In this document: positions 8,178 through 16,229 of the stretch, piece by piece
Numbering within the stretch: the first letter of the stretch is position 1
Layout of the letters: each line of letters opens with the position of its first letter
NCBI GenBank assembly: GCA_050950465.1
Contig: JBMNHQ010000001.1
Location: 1 to 64,000, forward strand
Origin: CAZRIZ01 sp050950465
Lineage (GTDB): Bacteria > Patescibacteriota > Saccharimonadia > Saccharimonadales > Saccharimonadaceae
Direction of reading: 5' to 3'
Length of the DNA: 64,000 nt
Made by a program: the position numbers and the translations under genes
The notes under the pieces: generated by a model
What the model was told of the DNA's origin: nothing
What the model saw: only the letters and a program-made list of their open reading frames with translations
Databases searched by the model: none

Positions 8178-8549
8178 ATGCATAAAATTGTAATTATCGA
8201 AGATGATCGCGCCATTAATCAAATGTACCGCATGAAATTTGAAGCGCATGATTTTGATGTTCGTATCGCCTACGACGGCCGATCTGGCATTGATTTAGTT
8301 AAAGCCTTTGGCCCAGAGGTTGTTCTGCTCGATTTGCAAATGCCTGAAGTTACTGGCGACGAAGTACTGAAAGCGATTAGAAAAGACCCAAACCTAGTTG
8401 ATATAAAAGTTATCATTCTCACTAACACCAGTGCTGAAGAAGCTCCAGCCAGTCTAAGTAAACTTAAGCCTGATGACTATATTGTCAAGGCCGAATTAAC
8501 CCCATCTCAAGTAGTGGAACGCACCAAAGAAATTATAGGCGTTAAATAG
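8178..8549 (+). CDS. Single-domain response regulator (CheY-like receiver)
   Basis: The 123-residue protein is only a receiver domain. Acidic residues lie in IIEDD near the N terminus, the phosphoacceptor Asp in LLDLQMP (about residue 52), the switch Thr in ILTN (about 82) and the conserved lysine in YIVKAE (about 104). No DNA-binding output domain is present, so it must act through protein contacts or a phosphorelay. It is transcribed divergently from the histidine kinase at 6715-8118, its probable phosphodonor. The ATG lies 7 nt after a TAAAAT box, implying a leaderless transcript. Confidence 0.93.
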   Translation: MHKIVIIEDDRAINQMYRMKFEAHDFDVRIAYDGRSGIDLVKAFGPEVVLLDLQMPEVTGDEVLKAIRKDPNLVDIKVIILTNTSAEEAPASLSKLKPDDYIVKAELTPSQVVERTKEIIGVK

Positions 8550-8591
8550 TAATTGGTTTTTACGATAAAACATGGTAAAATAACCTCTGAT

Positions 8592-8668
8592 GCACCCGTA
8601 GCTCAGCGGATTAGAGCATCTGTCTTCGGAACAGAGGGTCGGGGGTTCGAGTCCCTCCGGGTGCACCA
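8592..8668 (+). tRNA. tRNA-Arg (TCG)
   Basis: Acceptor GCACCCG/CGGGTGC, anticodon stem TCTGT/ACAGA with loop CTTCGGA (anticodon TCG), T arm GGGGG/TCCCT-type with TTCGA loop, discriminator A and encoded CCA; 77 nt. Confidence 0.96.
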
Positions 8669-8709
8669 TCCTCCTTCGCTGTCCGTTGGACAGCTACGGA
8701 GGATTTTTT
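8668..8709 (+). terminator. Terminator after tRNA-Arg(TCG)
   Basis: ATCCTCC...GGAGGAT with an inner CTGTCC/GGACAG stem, followed by TTTTTT. The same terminator type recurs after tRNA-Pro(GGG) (27670) and near 25878. Confidence 0.85.
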
Positions 8710-8749
8710 GTACATCTAGGTTCGACGTAGGTAGAACGAGAACAAAGAC

Positions 8750-8870
8750 GGCCGGTTCAATAACTAATCAGCAGACAATCTCGCAGTTACGACGAGAGCT
8801 TAGCGCGAGCGACCCCGTAACGACGGGCTCGCCGACGCGTGTCTGATGAGGAGCTATTGAACATCAGGCC
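8750..8870 (+). repeat. Structured intergenic repeat, family A, copy 1
   Basis: About 120 bp with terminal inverted repeats (gttcaata.../tattgaac, ending ggcc). It holds two internal hairpins: CTCGcagttacgaCGAG, and one tipped by CCCcGTAACGACgGG. The two loops carry GTTACG and CGTAAC, which are mutually complementary and could form a kissing interaction. Related copies lie at 30452 and 56632. Confidence 0.65.
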
Positions 8871-8961
8871 GCAAGAGCCAAACCTCACTTAAAAAGGATG
8901 TACCTACCTCCCCTTGAATAAAACCCTAAAAAAGTGTAAAATAAACGGGCGCATTAAGTAT

Positions 8962-9185
8962 GGCGGCCGTAGCTCGGTTGCTGTTCGAAACTCGCGTTGA
9001 GTTAGTATCATGAAGCGCTTGGCGCTCTGGACAACTGAGCGGAGGTAAGAGAAGTTTAACAAAGAGATGATATGGCGGCCGTAGCTCGGTTGCTGTTCGA
9101 AACTCGCGTTGAGTTAGTATCATGAAGCGCTTGGCGCTCTGGACAACTGAGCGGAGGTAAGAGAAGTTTAACAAAGAGATGATAT
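8962..9185 (+). repeat. Two identical 112-bp repeats copying the tRNA-His 5' end
   Basis: Starts at 8962 and 9074; the third period start (9186) is the true tRNA-His. Each unit opens with the tRNA 5' end ggcggccgtagctc, then departs inside the D loop. Each also contains an inverted imperfect copy of the tRNA D-arm region (gcgctctggacaactgagc). The two units are identical, implying recent duplication. Confidence 0.85.
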
Positions 9186-9263
9186 GGCGGCCGTAGCTCA
9201 GTTGGTTAGAGCGCCAGATTGTGGCTCTGGAGGTCGTGGGTTCGAAACCCATCGGTCGCCCCA
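9186..9263 (+). tRNA. tRNA-His (GTG)
   Basis: Anticodon stem CCAGA/TCTGG with loop TTGTGGC (anticodon GTG). The histidine-specific extra G(-1) at 9186 opposes C73 at 9260, and CCA is encoded (9261-9263). Two partial 5' copies precede it. Confidence 0.96.
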
Positions 9264-9265
9264 AA

Positions 9266-9293
9266 TTAAAAACTCCCCTAGGGGAGATTTTTA
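9266..9293 (+). terminator. Terminator after tRNA-His
   Basis: CTCCCCTAGGGGAG palindrome flanked by AAAAA and TTTTT. It may also serve the convergent pilin cluster. Confidence 0.8.
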
Positions 9294-9306
9294 TATGTAA
9301 AGATTA

Positions 9307-9771
9307 TTACGGGAAGCACTTAACACCAGTCTCTTCGGAATTACCATAGTATTGGTATTTTTGAATTTTTTTCTGTAAATCCCAGTAATAAGCTCTCGCG
9401 CCAATAGGGGTACTAAAGTCAGTTGGGCGATAGCAAAATAGCACCTCAATATTATCTGGGTGATTAGCACTAGGCGAGCCAGGATTAGAGGTGGGATGTG
9501 TTAGGCGCTCTCTAGTGTCTTGTGAAATAGTATTCAGTAGCGAATCGGCATCAGTTAAATCACCTAGCTCACTCGGATATTTTTTCTCGACAGTTGTCCA
9601 AACTGTCATTTTACGAATAACTTCTTCGGCATGCAGTTTATTCTGATGAGTCTTGCTTTTTTGTCGGTAACCAACATAACTAAAAGCTCCAGTAGTAAGA
9701 ATAATCGATAAAACCACCATAGCCACAATCAACTCGACAACGGTAAAACCCAACTTCTTCATAAGCTTCAT
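9307..9771 (-). CDS. Type IV pilin-like protein
   Basis: The N terminus MKLMKKLG|FTVVELIVAM is a class III (prepilin) signal: short basic leader, Gly-Phe cleavage site, Glu at +5 and a long hydrophobic helix. About 154 residues, with a globular domain that ends in a cysteine-containing tail. It is the last of six same-strand pilin-like genes (9307-13245). The C-terminal motif ARAYYWDLQKKIQKY parallels RVQYWDYDKKELKD in the next gene, so the two are paralogues. A start at residue 4 (9762) is also possible, since TACAAT lies just before it. Processing by PilD and assembly by a motor ATPase would be needed; neither is encoded here. Confidence 0.88.
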   Translation of the reverse strand: MKLMKKLGFTVVELIVAMVVLSIILTTGAFSYVGYRQKSKTHQNKLHAEEVIRKMTVWTTVEKKYPSELGDLTDADSLLNTISQDTRERLTHPTSNPGSPSANHPDNIEVLFCYRPTDFSTPIGARAYYWDLQKKIQKYQYYGNSEETGVKCFP

Positions 9772-9778
9772 TGTAACA

Positions 9779-9806
9779 CAAAAAACCTCCCCACGGGGAG
9801 GTTTTA
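9779..9806 (-). terminator. Terminator between two pilin genes
   Basis: CCTCCCCacGGGGAGG with A and T runs on either side, just after the stop of the gene at 9825-10262 (read on the minus strand). Confidence 0.8.
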
Positions 9807-9824
9807 AGTTTCTGAATGACTAAA

Positions 9825-10262
9825 TTAACTACAGTCACCTGAGGTGATATCTTTGAGTTCTTTTTTGTCATAGTCCCAATACTGGACACGAATACCGGTT
9901 GGGTCAGCGGTTGCCCCAGCTGGACAAAGTGAATAGTGAATATTTTTACGAGAATCGCCAGTTGGGTCATCGGAGATAGCTCCGTTCTGCAAAACTTCAA
10001 CTACTTCAGCACTTAGCTTGACAGATGAGTCATCGTAGCCGGTGAGTTCAGATACGGTAAGTGGATAGCCCGTCTCCAATGAGTTATAGGCTTCAGCCTT
10101 GGCGATCACTTCCTTGGCGTTTGATTGGTTCTTGGTCGTATTGGCTTTATCTTGAACACCTTGATAGGTTACGATTACGATGGTCGCCAAGATACCCATG
10201 ACAACAATCACAATCAAGAGTTCAACGATTGTGAAGCCTTTTTTGGTTAGTTTTTTAGACAT
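9825..10262 (-). CDS. Type IV pilin-like protein, probable major pilin
   Basis: The N terminus KKG|FTIVELLIVIVVMGILATIV is a textbook prepilin N-terminal region with Glu5. An AAGGAGA site precedes the ATG, and the gene ends in its own strong terminator, suggesting separate high expression. The 145-residue size and two C-terminal cysteines (LCPAG, SGDCS), which could form the D-loop disulfide, fit a major pilin. That assignment is inference. Similar C-terminal sequence in the 9307 gene indicates duplication. Confidence 0.9.
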   Translation of the reverse strand: MSKKLTKKGFTIVELLIVIVVMGILATIVIVTYQGVQDKANTTKNQSNAKEVIAKAEAYNSLETGYPLTVSELTGYDDSSVKLSAEVVEVLQNGAISDDPTGDSRKNIHYSLCPAGATADPTGIRVQYWDYDKKELKDITSGDCS

Positions 10263-10338
10263 TGATTCCTGTCTCCTTTTTTAGTTTATAATTCGATTGT
10301 AAAGTATTTATGCTTATAATGCAAGCATTTTTAACACT

Positions 10339-11217
10339 TTACGGTATTCGGTTAGCTCGAAGTTGACCTGATATAGTTGTTGGTTTATCGCCCTCAATCG
10401 CCGTCACCTCGCTTTTAAGGGTAATATGCACTGTAACTGCCCTATCAAGAGCATTCTGCCTCTCACCATCATTTAGAGACGAAGAGAATATATCCGTCAG
10501 TGGCGTATTAGGTTCGGCTGGATCAAAAAATTCAATTTCCATTTCAGCATCATCTAACAATCTAGTGTCAGGATAAAAATTAGTTATGCTTGAGATAGAT
10601 TGACCACAAGTTGGTCTTTGCCATGGTGTTTCACAGTTTACTCTAGTACCAACTAAACTGGCAACTTCTGGATACTCTACGTTGTCGGGGAACATCACGC
10701 GACGATAAAGGGTGTTGTTCTTGATGAAATAGATTGTATTAGAAAATAATGGTGGGTTTAGACTACATTCGTCGTGTGGATTATAAGATATGTGAACTAA
10801 GTTTTTAGTAGTATCTTCCGTCAGTGGATTATCGGTCGTCATCAGGCTTTGTAAAATCAAGGTTTTATATTCCCCTTGGCCGACTATTTTAAAAGGTTTG
10901 AAATGAGAGCCAGCATCATCAAATGTCTCGTCATTATAGTCACATGATTTATTGGAAGTGTGCCCACCAATCAAACTCACTGCCAGATAGTTATTACTCA
11001 AGCTGATATCCTGTTCGATACGATCTAACGTCACTTGAATATCGGCCATACGCTTAGTTAAGACATTCTGTCCTGACGAGTCATTAATCAGGCGAATGCT
11101 CATTGACAATAGTGCTAGGACTACAAAAACCGCAATCGGCAATATAATCGCCACCTCAACAGCGGAAAACCCTCGAAGGGTTGTTTTATTTTTGCACGTA
11201 AAGTGTCTGTGTCTCAT
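10339..11217 (-). CDS. Pseudopilin-like protein
   Basis: The ATG at 11217 (MRHRHFTCK) is chosen over an upstream in-frame ATG at 11259 because an AGCAGG-like site precedes it and it places the prepilin motif (RGFSAVEVAIILPIAVF) near the N terminus. The large globular domain (about 290 residues) has several cysteines, resembling minor or tip pseudopilins (PilW/GspJ type). The start overlaps the end of the upstream gene by about 30 nt, so translation is probably coupled. Minor pilins prime pilus assembly or bind DNA in other bacteria; here that role is inferred only from the cluster. Confidence 0.78.
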   Translation of the reverse strand: MRHRHFTCKNKTTLRGFSAVEVAIILPIAVFVVLALLSMSIRLINDSSGQNVLTKRMADIQVTLDRIEQDISLSNNYLAVSLIGGHTSNKSCDYNDETFDDAGSHFKPFKIVGQGEYKTLILQSLMTTDNPLTEDTTKNLVHISYNPHDECSLNPPLFSNTIYFIKNNTLYRRVMFPDNVEYPEVASLVGTRVNCETPWQRPTCGQSISSITNFYPDTRLLDDAEMEIEFFDPAEPNTPLTDIFSSSLNDGERQNALDRAVTVHITLKSEVTAIEGDKPTTISGQLRANRIP

Positions 11218-11572
11218 GCCTGCTAGAACCATTAACATTATAATCCACCCTGACATCAATCCGAATCAATTTAGCAGTGCAATTATATGGTGCTGATATG
11301 GCTGAAGTAATCCTTAAATCAGGCAGTTTCTCTTCGGCAAAAGGCGTTTCAATCCGAGTTATTTCACTATCACTACAGTCGGCCATATCAAAGGTATTGC
11401 CAATGTGACGTAAGTGATTATAGGCGATATTAGTTGCCTTAGACTGTGATCGTGCTGCTAATGTACCAACCAAAACCGCACTGTATAGCTGAAACCCTGC
11501 CATTAAAAAGATTGTTACTGCCACAAGCGAGAATAGGACTTCAACTGTAGTTAAACCGCCTTTGGTTTTCAT
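11186..11572 (-). CDS. Pseudopilin-like protein, small
   Basis: The N terminus MKTKGG|LTTVEVLFSLVAV carries a prepilin-like cleavage site with Glu at +5 and a hydrophobic helix (about 12-30). At 128 residues it resembles GspI/PilV-type minor pseudopilins. Two cysteines (ADCSD, APYNCT) could pair. It overlaps the next downstream gene and starts 2 nt after the stop of the preceding gene, so the three are likely one transcript. Confidence 0.8.
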   Translation of the reverse strand: MKTKGGLTTVEVLFSLVAVTIFLMAGFQLYSAVLVGTLAARSQSKATNIAYNHLRHIGNTFDMADCSDSEITRIETPFAEEKLPDLRITSAISAPYNCTAKLIRIDVRVDYNVNGSSRHETQTLYVQK

Positions 11573-11574
11573 AC

Positions 11575-12465
11575 CTAATATCTTCCAGTCACCGCCTCAC
11601 TTAATTTAATCTTACCACCAGATCTTTCCAGATAATAAATATAAAAACCACGACAACTGGTTGGACCAGAAGTTGCTTCCTCCTCAGGATCATGAACTAT
11701 AGCTAAGCGAATATTAGGCTGGATGGGTACGGAAAGACGTCGAACTGGGTTAACCTCAGTGCCAGCTAAAACGATGCCCGACTTCATACCAAGAATCGTT
11801 GGGGTCTCTTTTTTATAAATATGACAGCCTCCATACATACAAGGATCATCGTACTCGTCATACATGCACTGCCAAGTCATATTAGCTGACTCATCATACA
11901 TAGAGGCTCTTTTATTAGTAATTGGTTGATAGACAATCGTACCAAGGTTGTCAGGGTCACTAGCGTCAATCTTGGCGTCTTCAAAACTTAGGTCATAGTT
12001 TACATCACAAGTAACCAACACAACTGGACTCAGAGATTCATCAACACACCCTCTCGATATTTCACCATTTGGCAACACTTCACACCCAGATAAATTGTGG
12101 GAAATTAACTCTGGATGTTCACCAGCCTGATCAAACAGAAAACCAACCTTAGCGTCTTTGTCAACAGCCTTCTGTTTTTGAAGAATCTTGTTTATAATTT
12201 TAGCTCCATCTGGGGAGCAGGCCCTTACAAACGACGGATAACCGCCCTTTACACCTTCCACCCCGTCCGAAGTCTGCCCAGCCATATATACCTCATCTAA
12301 GGCCGAAGCAATACTCTCAGCGTTAGTACGAGCTTTTTCATTGATTCGACGGTCTTTTAACTTATTGTAGCCAAAAGAGCCCAAAAGAGCGAAAGTTGAT
12401 AAGATAACTATTACTACTAGCAACTCAACTATAGAGAAGCCGATTTTATTTGCACGTTTATTCAT
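11575..12465 (-). CDS. Pilin-like protein, large, paralogue of the next upstream gene
   Basis: The N terminus NKIG|FSIVELLVVIVILSTFALL is a prepilin signal and helix. The first 75 residues and the last 30 (SCRGFYIYYLERSGGKIKL) closely match the 12508-13245 protein, while the middle differs and carries an extra cysteine-rich insert (CMYDEYDDPCMYGGC). The pair therefore arose by duplication with diversification of the exposed centre, as expected for surface-displayed pilins. Confidence 0.87.
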   Translation of the reverse strand: MNKRANKIGFSIVELLVVIVILSTFALLGSFGYNKLKDRRINEKARTNAESIASALDEVYMAGQTSDGVEGVKGGYPSFVRACSPDGAKIINKILQKQKAVDKDAKVGFLFDQAGEHPELISHNLSGCEVLPNGEISRGCVDESLSPVVLVTCDVNYDLSFEDAKIDASDPDNLGTIVYQPITNKRASMYDESANMTWQCMYDEYDDPCMYGGCHIYKKETPTILGMKSGIVLAGTEVNPVRRLSVPIQPNIRLAIVHDPEEEATSGPTSCRGFYIYYLERSGGKIKLSEAVTGRY

Positions 12466-12507
12466 AATACTATTAGCATAAGAGTTTTTATCAAAAATAG
12501 CAAGTTT

Positions 12508-13245
12508 TTAATATTTTCCTGTAATCGCTTCGCTTAATTTTATTTTACTACCAGATTTTTCCAAGAAATAAACATAAAATCCGCGGCAGCTAACCGGATT
12601 AGTGATGGTAACATCCTCCATCTCTCCCGGTAAACTAGGTGACGGCATCGCAGTGACATACCCCTCACCTAAACATTGCCAAGCCATGTTGCTCGTATTA
12701 ACATGTCCGGGTAAAGATTTTACATTAGTAATCGGTTGATAGATAACTGTACCAATATTTTCCTCGTCACTAGCATCAATTTCCTCCTTGCTAGAACTAC
12801 AAGACAGTAGCTTAGCCGAGCCTGAAATTCCGCTAACGCAATCAGTTGATATTTCGCCGTTTGACAGCACCTCACAGCCCGACATGTCTTGTGAGAACTT
12901 CTCCGAATTAGTAGCTGACAAGAAAGCCACTTTCACATCTTTATCAACACTTTTTTGTTTTTGAATAATTTGACTTATAATCGAATTACTTTTTATACAA
13001 GTATCTTGGATTGAAGGATATTCACCCTTCTTACCCTGAACTCCATCAACAGTCTGACCTGCCATATAAATTTCATTCAATGCTGAAGATACGCCTTCTG
13101 CATTAGTACGAGCCCTCTCTTTAATCTGGTGCTCTTTAAGCTTGTTATAACCAAATGAACCTAAAAGAGCGAAAGTTGATAAGATAACTATTACTACTAA
13201 CAACTCGACCATGGAGAAACCGAGCTTTTTTGTGCGCTTATTCAT
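12508..13245 (-). CDS. Pilin-like protein, large
   Basis: The N terminus KKLG|FSMVELLVVIVILSTFALL is a prepilin signal. It is 245 residues long with conserved cysteines in the globular domain and a C terminus (SCRGFYVYFLEKSGSKIKL) shared with its downstream paralogue. It is the first gene of the pilin-like cluster. The upstream sequence (TAATAGTATG) has no clear ribosome-binding site, suggesting a short or absent leader. Confidence 0.87.
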   Translation of the reverse strand: MNKRTKKLGFSMVELLVVIVILSTFALLGSFGYNKLKEHQIKERARTNAEGVSSALNEIYMAGQTVDGVQGKKGEYPSIQDTCIKSNSIISQIIQKQKSVDKDVKVAFLSATNSEKFSQDMSGCEVLSNGEISTDCVSGISGSAKLLSCSSSKEEIDASDEENIGTVIYQPITNVKSLPGHVNTSNMAWQCLGEGYVTAMPSPSLPGEMEDVTITNPVSCRGFYVYFLEKSGSKIKLSEAITGKY

Positions 13246-13281
13246 ACTATTAGCATAAGGTTTTTAGCATGAAAACGCAAA

Positions 13282-14322
13282 CTAGCAAATCACAATTGGT
13301 TCTGGTTCTAAATCGATCGCAAATTTGTCTTTTACAGCGTCAGCTATGGTCTGTTTGGCTAGTTCTAAATCTTGATAGGTTCGCGCCGATTCGTTGACTA
13401 AAATCATTGGGTTGTGTGCCGTAATATTAATGCCATGAATAGTTTGCCCTGCCAAGCCCGCCTTTTCGATTAGCCAGCCAGTTGGAATTTTAACTAGGCC
13501 ATTTGGTTGTGGATCACCGTAGAGTAAATCCGGATAATCACGTTTTAATTCTTCAAATTTAGCTGGCGGAATCTCAGCATTTTCAAAGAACGACCCAGCA
13601 CTGGGAAATTCTTTACAATTAGGAATTCTCTTAGCGCGAATCGCCAAGACATATTCACGAATTTTAGCTGGTGAATAATCAGTTAGGTTATTTTCTTCAA
13701 CGTATTTTTCTAGCGACCAATAGAACGGTCGTTTTAGCTCACCTGGCACTAAATCAAAAGTTACGCTAGTAATGATGTAGCGATTGGTGTTACGTCTTTT
13801 TAGCGTACTAGTGCGATAAGCGAACTCGAGCTCAGAAGTCTTAACCGTCACAAAACGATTATCGATTAAATCATAGGCTTCAAACTCTACCATCGTATCG
13901 GCTACTTCTTGGCCGTAAGCGCCAGCATTTTGAATCGGCGCAGCGCCGACAGAGCCTGGTATACCACTAGTCAATTCCACGCCAGTCATACCATCCGCCA
14001 CCGTTCGCGCCACAAAGTTGTCCCAGGTTTCACCTGATGCGACCACATAACGCCGCTTACCATCCTCTGTTGTGAAATTTACAATGCCCCTTAATTCATT
14101 TTTAATAATAATCCCATCAAACACCTCATCAGTCGCCAACGAGTTGCTGCCGCCACCCAAAACGCGGATTTTTAGACCGTTTTCTACTGCAAACAGGTGA
14201 ATTTTTGGTAAATCCTGCTTGTCATTTAAAACATAAAAATACTTAGCGCGCGACATGCCAAGTTTCATAGTCGTCAACTCGCCCAAAGCGACATTTTGTT
14301 GAAATTTTAGTGGCTGATTCAT
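13282..14322 (-). CDS. murB: UDP-N-acetylenolpyruvoylglucosamine reductase
   Basis: FAD-dependent reductase for the second committed step of peptidoglycan precursor synthesis (UDP-GlcNAc-enolpyruvate to UDP-MurNAc). Visible motifs are the FAD-binding VLGGGSNSLA, the GIPGSVGAAPIQNAGAYGQEV segment split here as GIPGSVGAA and PIQNAGAYGQEV, and the catalytic SAGSFFENAE. The long form (about 346 residues) resembles MurB of the E. coli type. The start at 14322 (MNQPLKF) is preferred over 14343 because TACAAT (14329-14334) ends 6 nt before it, implying a leaderless transcript. MurA follows at 18.4 kb. Confidence 0.95.
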   Translation of the reverse strand: MNQPLKFQQNVALGELTTMKLGMSRAKYFYVLNDKQDLPKIHLFAVENGLKIRVLGGGSNSLATDEVFDGIIIKNELRGIVNFTTEDGKRRYVVASGETWDNFVARTVADGMTGVELTSGIPGSVGAAPIQNAGAYGQEVADTMVEFEAYDLIDNRFVTVKTSELEFAYRTSTLKRRNTNRYIITSVTFDLVPGELKRPFYWSLEKYVEENNLTDYSPAKIREYVLAIRAKRIPNCKEFPSAGSFFENAEIPPAKFEELKRDYPDLLYGDPQPNGLVKIPTGWLIEKAGLAGQTIHGINITAHNPMILVNESARTYQDLELAKQTIADAVKDKFAIDLEPEPIVIC

Positions 14323-14435
14323 AACAGTATTGTACCACAACAAAACACTAGTGCTTGCGAGTCAATCAAGGGCGGTGATAAAGTTACTATGCGATACGGG
14401 CGGTCGTAGCACATATAAAACTGGAGGTAGTTTCT

Positions 14436-15299
14436 ATGCAAATACACATTGCTGATCAATACTACATCGACAACATCAAGCAAATTCTGCATTCTGGCTT
14501 TGATGACTTTGGCCAAAAAGTTCGACCAAAATGGAAAGACGGCACACCAGCGCACACCAAATTTATCCTCAATGTGCAGGAAAAATACGACATTGGCGCT
14601 GGCGAATTCCCTTTTTCCATTTTGCGCAACACCGCTGCACGATCGGGTATTGGAGAAATCCTATGGATTTATCGCGACGCCAGCAACGACCTTGACCTGC
14701 TAAGGAGTAAGTATGGTGTTACATGGTGGGATGAATGGGACATGGGCGATCGCACCATCGGACCATGCTACGGCGCCACCGTTAACAACTGGGGTCTGAT
14801 GGACAAGCTACTGAATGACCTCAGAAACAACCCCTTCAGCCGTCGTCACATTATGAGCCTATGGCAAGCAGCCGATCTGCAACAGCCGCACGGTCTTGAC
14901 CCATGTTGTTTTATGACAACTTGGCAAGTAACCGGCAACGAGAACGATCTGACACTACACCTCAAACTTGAGCAGCGCTCCAACGACTACATCATGGCTG
15001 GCTATATTAACAAAATTCAATATGTCGCCCTGATGATGGTGGTGGCCAGAGAGCTGGGTATGAAGCTTGGAACATTCACTCATGCTGTCTCCAACCTGCA
15101 TATTTACGATCGACACTTCTGGGCAGCCGAAGAAATTCTGGAGCGTGCCAAGGAAGACCGCGTCTTAAATAACCCGTTTCAGCCCAAGTTAATGCTGAGA
15201 GGAGGCGCCAATTGGAAAGACGTGATGCCAGACGATTTTATCGTCGTTGACTATGAACCACTCGGACAACTATCCAAAAAATTAGAAATTGCTGTCTAG
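14436..15299 (+). CDS. thyA: Thymidylate synthase
   Basis: Folate-dependent methylation of dUMP to dTMP. The catalytic cysteine lies in LDPCCFMTTWQV, preceded by the phosphate-binding Arg pair in SRRHIMSLW. The substrate-contact segment reads QRSNDYIMAGYINK, divergent from the common RSxDxxLGxPFN, and the C-terminal HIYDRHF matches the family. GGAGGT lies 8 nt before the ATG. A terminator separates it from folA, its natural metabolic partner, which recycles the dihydrofolate it produces; tmk lies 1.3 kb on. Confidence 0.94.
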   Translation: MQIHIADQYYIDNIKQILHSGFDDFGQKVRPKWKDGTPAHTKFILNVQEKYDIGAGEFPFSILRNTAARSGIGEILWIYRDASNDLDLLRSKYGVTWWDEWDMGDRTIGPCYGATVNNWGLMDKLLNDLRNNPFSRRHIMSLWQAADLQQPHGLDPCCFMTTWQVTGNENDLTLHLKLEQRSNDYIMAGYINKIQYVALMMVVARELGMKLGTFTHAVSNLHIYDRHFWAAEEILERAKEDRVLNNPFQPKLMLRGGANWKDVMPDDFIVVDYEPLGQLSKKLEIAV

Positions 15300-15309
15300 A
15301 CAGCGAAGC

Positions 15310-15340
15310 AAAGACCCGCTCGCCCGGCGGGCTTTTTATT
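15310..15340 (+). terminator. Terminator after thyA
   Basis: GCCCGCCGGGCGAGCGGG-type stem (CCCGCTcgcccGGCGGG) followed by a T run, 10 nt after the stop. Confidence 0.75.
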
Positions 15341-15394
15341 TACCTAATTATATTGTAAAATATATCCGGTGGCGCACTTTAAGGAGGTGATTAT

Positions 15395-16012
15395 ATGGAA
15401 AAAGCCATAATTCCAGTTTACGCCATAGCTGTTGTTGGCCAAAATCGAGAATTAGGTATTGGCGACAACCTACTGGGAAACTTCCCAACCGACATGGAGT
15501 ATTTTGCTAGAACGACCAAAGGCGCCGTAGTAATTATGGGTCGAAAAACTTTTGATTCACTGCGCAAAAAACCGCTGCCTGATCGCATCAACATTGTTTT
15601 GTCGCGTGACCAAAACTTCAAATTTGAAGGCGTTCATGTAGCTAAAGATCATCTGGAAGCTCTAGAGTTAGCCTGGGAGCTGGCAAACGGTCGCAATATC
15701 TTCGTAATTGGTGGCGAATCGGTTTATCGACAGTATCTTAAGGACAACCTAATCGACCAAATTTATCTAACTGAGATTCAAGCTGACTTTCCAGAGGCTG
15801 ACAAATTCTTTCCCTTTCATCCATCACTGACAATAACTTCAAACTGGCATCTAATTCAGCAAGAAACTGTTGAAGCCGACGGCATTACTATGCACTTTTC
15901 CGTCTACAAAAAGTCTAACAAAAGTCGACTTGAGGAGCTTACGGAAAAGATGGAAAACTGGTCCGATCATGAAAAACAATTCTATGGTTATATTCCTAAC
16001 CCCGTAGAATAG
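15395..16012 (+). CDS. folA: Dihydrofolate reductase with C-terminal extension
   Basis: NADPH-dependent reduction of dihydrofolate. Seen are IAVVGQNRELGIG at the N terminus, the substrate-loop FPTDMEYFARTT with its catalytic-position Asp, the cofactor motif VIMGRKTFDSL, and VIGGESVYRQYL. The sequence is 205 residues, about 40 longer than common DHFRs; the extra C-terminal tail (SRLEELTEKMENWSDHEK) is charged and helical and unassigned. AAGGAGGTGA gives a strong ribosome-binding site. Thymidylate synthase directly upstream consumes the reduced folate. Confidence 0.93.
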   Translation: MEKAIIPVYAIAVVGQNRELGIGDNLLGNFPTDMEYFARTTKGAVVIMGRKTFDSLRKKPLPDRINIVLSRDQNFKFEGVHVAKDHLEALELAWELANGRNIFVIGGESVYRQYLKDNLIDQIYLTEIQADFPEADKFFPFHPSLTITSNWHLIQQETVEADGITMHFSVYKKSNKSRLEELTEKMENWSDHEKQFYGYIPNPVE

Positions 16013-16034
16013 GCACAAAAACCACTTCCACCAA

Positions 16035-16066
16035 AAACACCTCGTTTGTACGAGGTGTTTGTCTTT
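16035..16066 (+). terminator. Terminator after folA
   Basis: AAACACCTCGTttgtACGAGGTGTTT stem with T residues following, about 25 nt after the stop. Confidence 0.8.
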
Positions 16067-16081
16067 GGTGGGGCGACTGCT

Positions 16082-16220
16082 ATTCTTGCGCTCACTCTGT
16101 TTAATTCACAAGGCTGTGACCTCTACTTCACCGTAGGTGAAGAGAGGTCAGCCGAACGCCACGGGCGCGCTAGCCCCGTAAAGAGTACTTGTGAATTAAA
16201 TGAGGTGAAAAGCAGGAATT
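16082..16220 (+). repeat. Structured intergenic repeat, family B, copy 1
   Basis: Terminal inverted repeat TTTAATTCACAAG/CTTGTGAATTAAA with outer pairing ATTC...GAAT and TGC...GCA. Inside are a long hairpin (GGCTG-GACCTCT...AGAGAGGTCAGCC, tip CTTCACC/GGTGAAG) and an ACGGGC/GCCCCGT hairpin. Copy 2 is at 25929-26058. No reading frame is evident; it is probably a structured RNA or a miniature mobile element. Confidence 0.65.
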
Positions 16221-16229
16221 TAGGATAAA

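Noticed and set aside
8553..8846. 97-residue frame across tRNA-Arg(TCG)
   Set aside because: Contains the whole tRNA and its terminator; the product matches typical mis-annotated tRNA translations.
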